From: Haloarculaceae archaeon
Lineage (GTDB): Archaea > Halobacteriota > Halobacteria > Halobacteriales > Haloarculaceae
Assembly: GCA_018609945.1 (NCBI GenBank)
Contig: JAHENO010000190.1
Location: 1 to 6,272, forward strand
Reading direction: 5' to 3'
DNA: 6,272 nt
The notes beneath the pieces are model-generated. The model did not search any database and was not told the DNA's origin. It saw nothing but the letters and a program-made list of their open reading frames with translations. The translations under genes and the position numbers were made by a program. Positions 5,356 through 6,272 of the stretch are shown piece by piece (positions within the stretch are counted from its first letter, which is position 1; the number at the start of each line of letters is the position of its first letter).

Positions 5356-6272
5356 ATGTCGCGGGCCAGCGCGCTCCGGCGGGTCGGCCTGCTCGTGCTG
5401 GGAGTCAACGCCGCGCTGTTCGCCGCCAAGGGGGTCGTCTACCTCGAAACGGGAAGCCTGGCCGTGGGCTCCGAGGCCGCCAACAGCCTCGCGGACGCCG
5501 TCTACAGCCTGGTCATCGTCGGCGGCCTCTATCTGACGACCCGGCCGCCGGATTTCGAGCACCCGCACGGCCACGAGCGCATCGAGCCGTTCGTCTCGCT
5601 GTTCGTCGCGGTCGGCATCTTCGCGGCCGGCGGGGTGATCCTCTGGCAGTCGGCGGCGTCGCTGCTCTCGGGGTCGGTCGCCGTGGCCCGCGGCCCGGCA
5701 GCCGCGGCGGTCCTGGCCGGCGCAGCCGCGGTCAAGTTCCTCCTCTACCGGTACTGCCTGCGGGTCGGCACCGAGCGCAACTCCCCGGCGCTGGTCGCGA
5801 CAGCGGTCGACAACCGCAACGACATCCTGACCGCCGGAGCAGCGCTCGTCGGCGTCCTCGGCGCGCAGGTCGGGTATCCGCTGCTGGACCCCCTCGCCGC
5901 CGGCGTCGTCGCCCTGGGCATCCTCTATACCGGCGTCGGGGTGGTGCGGGACAACGTGCGGTACCTCGTCGGGGAGGCCCCGCCCGAAGACCTCCGGGCC
6001 GAAATCGTCCGCCGGGCGCTGGCCCACCCCGACGTGGAGGGCGCCCACGACGTCATCGCCCACTACGTCGGCCCGGAGATCGACGTCAGCCTCCACATCG
6101 AGGTCGAGGGCGACCGCACCCTCCGGGAGGCCCACGACATCGAGACGGCGGTCATGGAGTCCATCCAGGACCTCCCCGAGGTCGACGACGCCTTCGTCCA
6201 CGTCGACCCGAAGGAGGCCGGCGAGTGGAAGACCGACGAGGAGGTCGACCGACTCGTGGGTGGCGGCCGCGA
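5356..6272 (+). CDS. Cation diffusion facilitator metal efflux transporter (partial, at least 305 aa)
   Basis: The frame is open to the right edge, so only the C-terminal tail is missing. CDF proteins export divalent metals by proton exchange as dimers in the membrane. Hydrophobic spans fit six helices: about 8-30, 36-60, 78-103, 115-135, 146-172 and 176-198. The transport site is N43 and D47 in TM2 (AANSLADAVYSL) plus D152 and D156 in TM5 (VDNRNDILTA). The second site is D66, H69 and H73 in DFEHPHGHERIE. The cytoplasmic domain (from about 207) retains candidates for the binuclear site: H231, H247, H282 and D284 in VHVDP, at nearly YiiP spacing. The N-D/D-D tetrad differs from the HDHD of zinc exporters and matches that of MntE-type manganese exporters, so Mn2+ is the preferred guess. 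The start is supported by MSRASALRRVGLL directly before TM1. The tail after 290 is acidic. Confidence 0.92.
   Translation, partial: MSRASALRRVGLLVLGVNAALFAAKGVVYLETGSLAVGSEAANSLADAVYSLVIVGGLYLTTRPPDFEHPHGHERIEPFVSLFVAVGIFAAGGVILWQSAASLLSGSVAVARGPAAAAVLAGAAAVKFLLYRYCLRVGTERNSPALVATAVDNRNDILTAGAALVGVLGAQVGYPLLDPLAAGVVALGILYTGVGVVRDNVRYLVGEAPPEDLRAEIVRRALAHPDVEGAHDVIAHYVGPEIDVSLHIEVEGDRTLREAHDIETAVMESIQDLPEVDDAFVHVDPKEAGEWKTDEEVDRLVGGGR

Noticed and set aside
5227..6201. Long minus-strand frame opposite the CDF gene
   Set aside because: It is a GC-bias shadow rich in Asp/Arg/Gly, while the plus strand carries clear CDF motifs throughout.

Overview
The window looks like chromosomal DNA of a halophilic archaeon (class Halobacteria). 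The evidence is the high G+C with strong third-position bias, the very acidic predicted proteins, TATA-like boxes centred about 25-30 bases upstream of ATG with almost no 5' UTR (leaderless transcripts), and a small haloarchaeal-type zinc-ribbon protein. No genus can be named from the sequence alone.

Region 1 (1-1001) is a scar zone. It holds the 5' part of an IS630-like transposase gene on the minus strand, a more AT-rich minus-strand C-terminal remnant of a larger protein (possibly a helicase), and the C-terminal half of an MFS transporter on the plus strand. No intact gene is visible there. The remnants meet head-on near 485-500, which suggests insertion-element-driven deletion or recombination.

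Region 2 (1056-6272) is orderly core genome. It holds icd (NADP-type isocitrate dehydrogenase, minus strand). Divergent from it are a plant-type asparaginase/isoaspartyl peptidase and map (type II methionine aminopeptidase), both plus strand and 31 bases apart. A 69-residue zinc-ribbon protein (minus strand) is convergent with map. A HIT-family nucleotide hydrolase or phosphorylase (plus strand) follows. Last is a cation diffusion facilitator (plus strand) that runs off the right edge with at least 305 residues.

Functionally, icd serves the TCA cycle. The asparaginase-like Ntn hydrolase and MetAP both process proteins or peptides, and the HIT protein probably degrades dinucleoside polyphosphates. 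The CDF transporter carries an Asn-Asp/Asp-Asp transport site, which points to manganese rather than zinc. No wholly new system is evident. The best leads are the CDF site signature, the structured 4443-4694 intergenic region (several TATA boxes, nested AACTGT repeats, and a hairpin touching the HIT start codon), and the triple-remnant junction at the left end.
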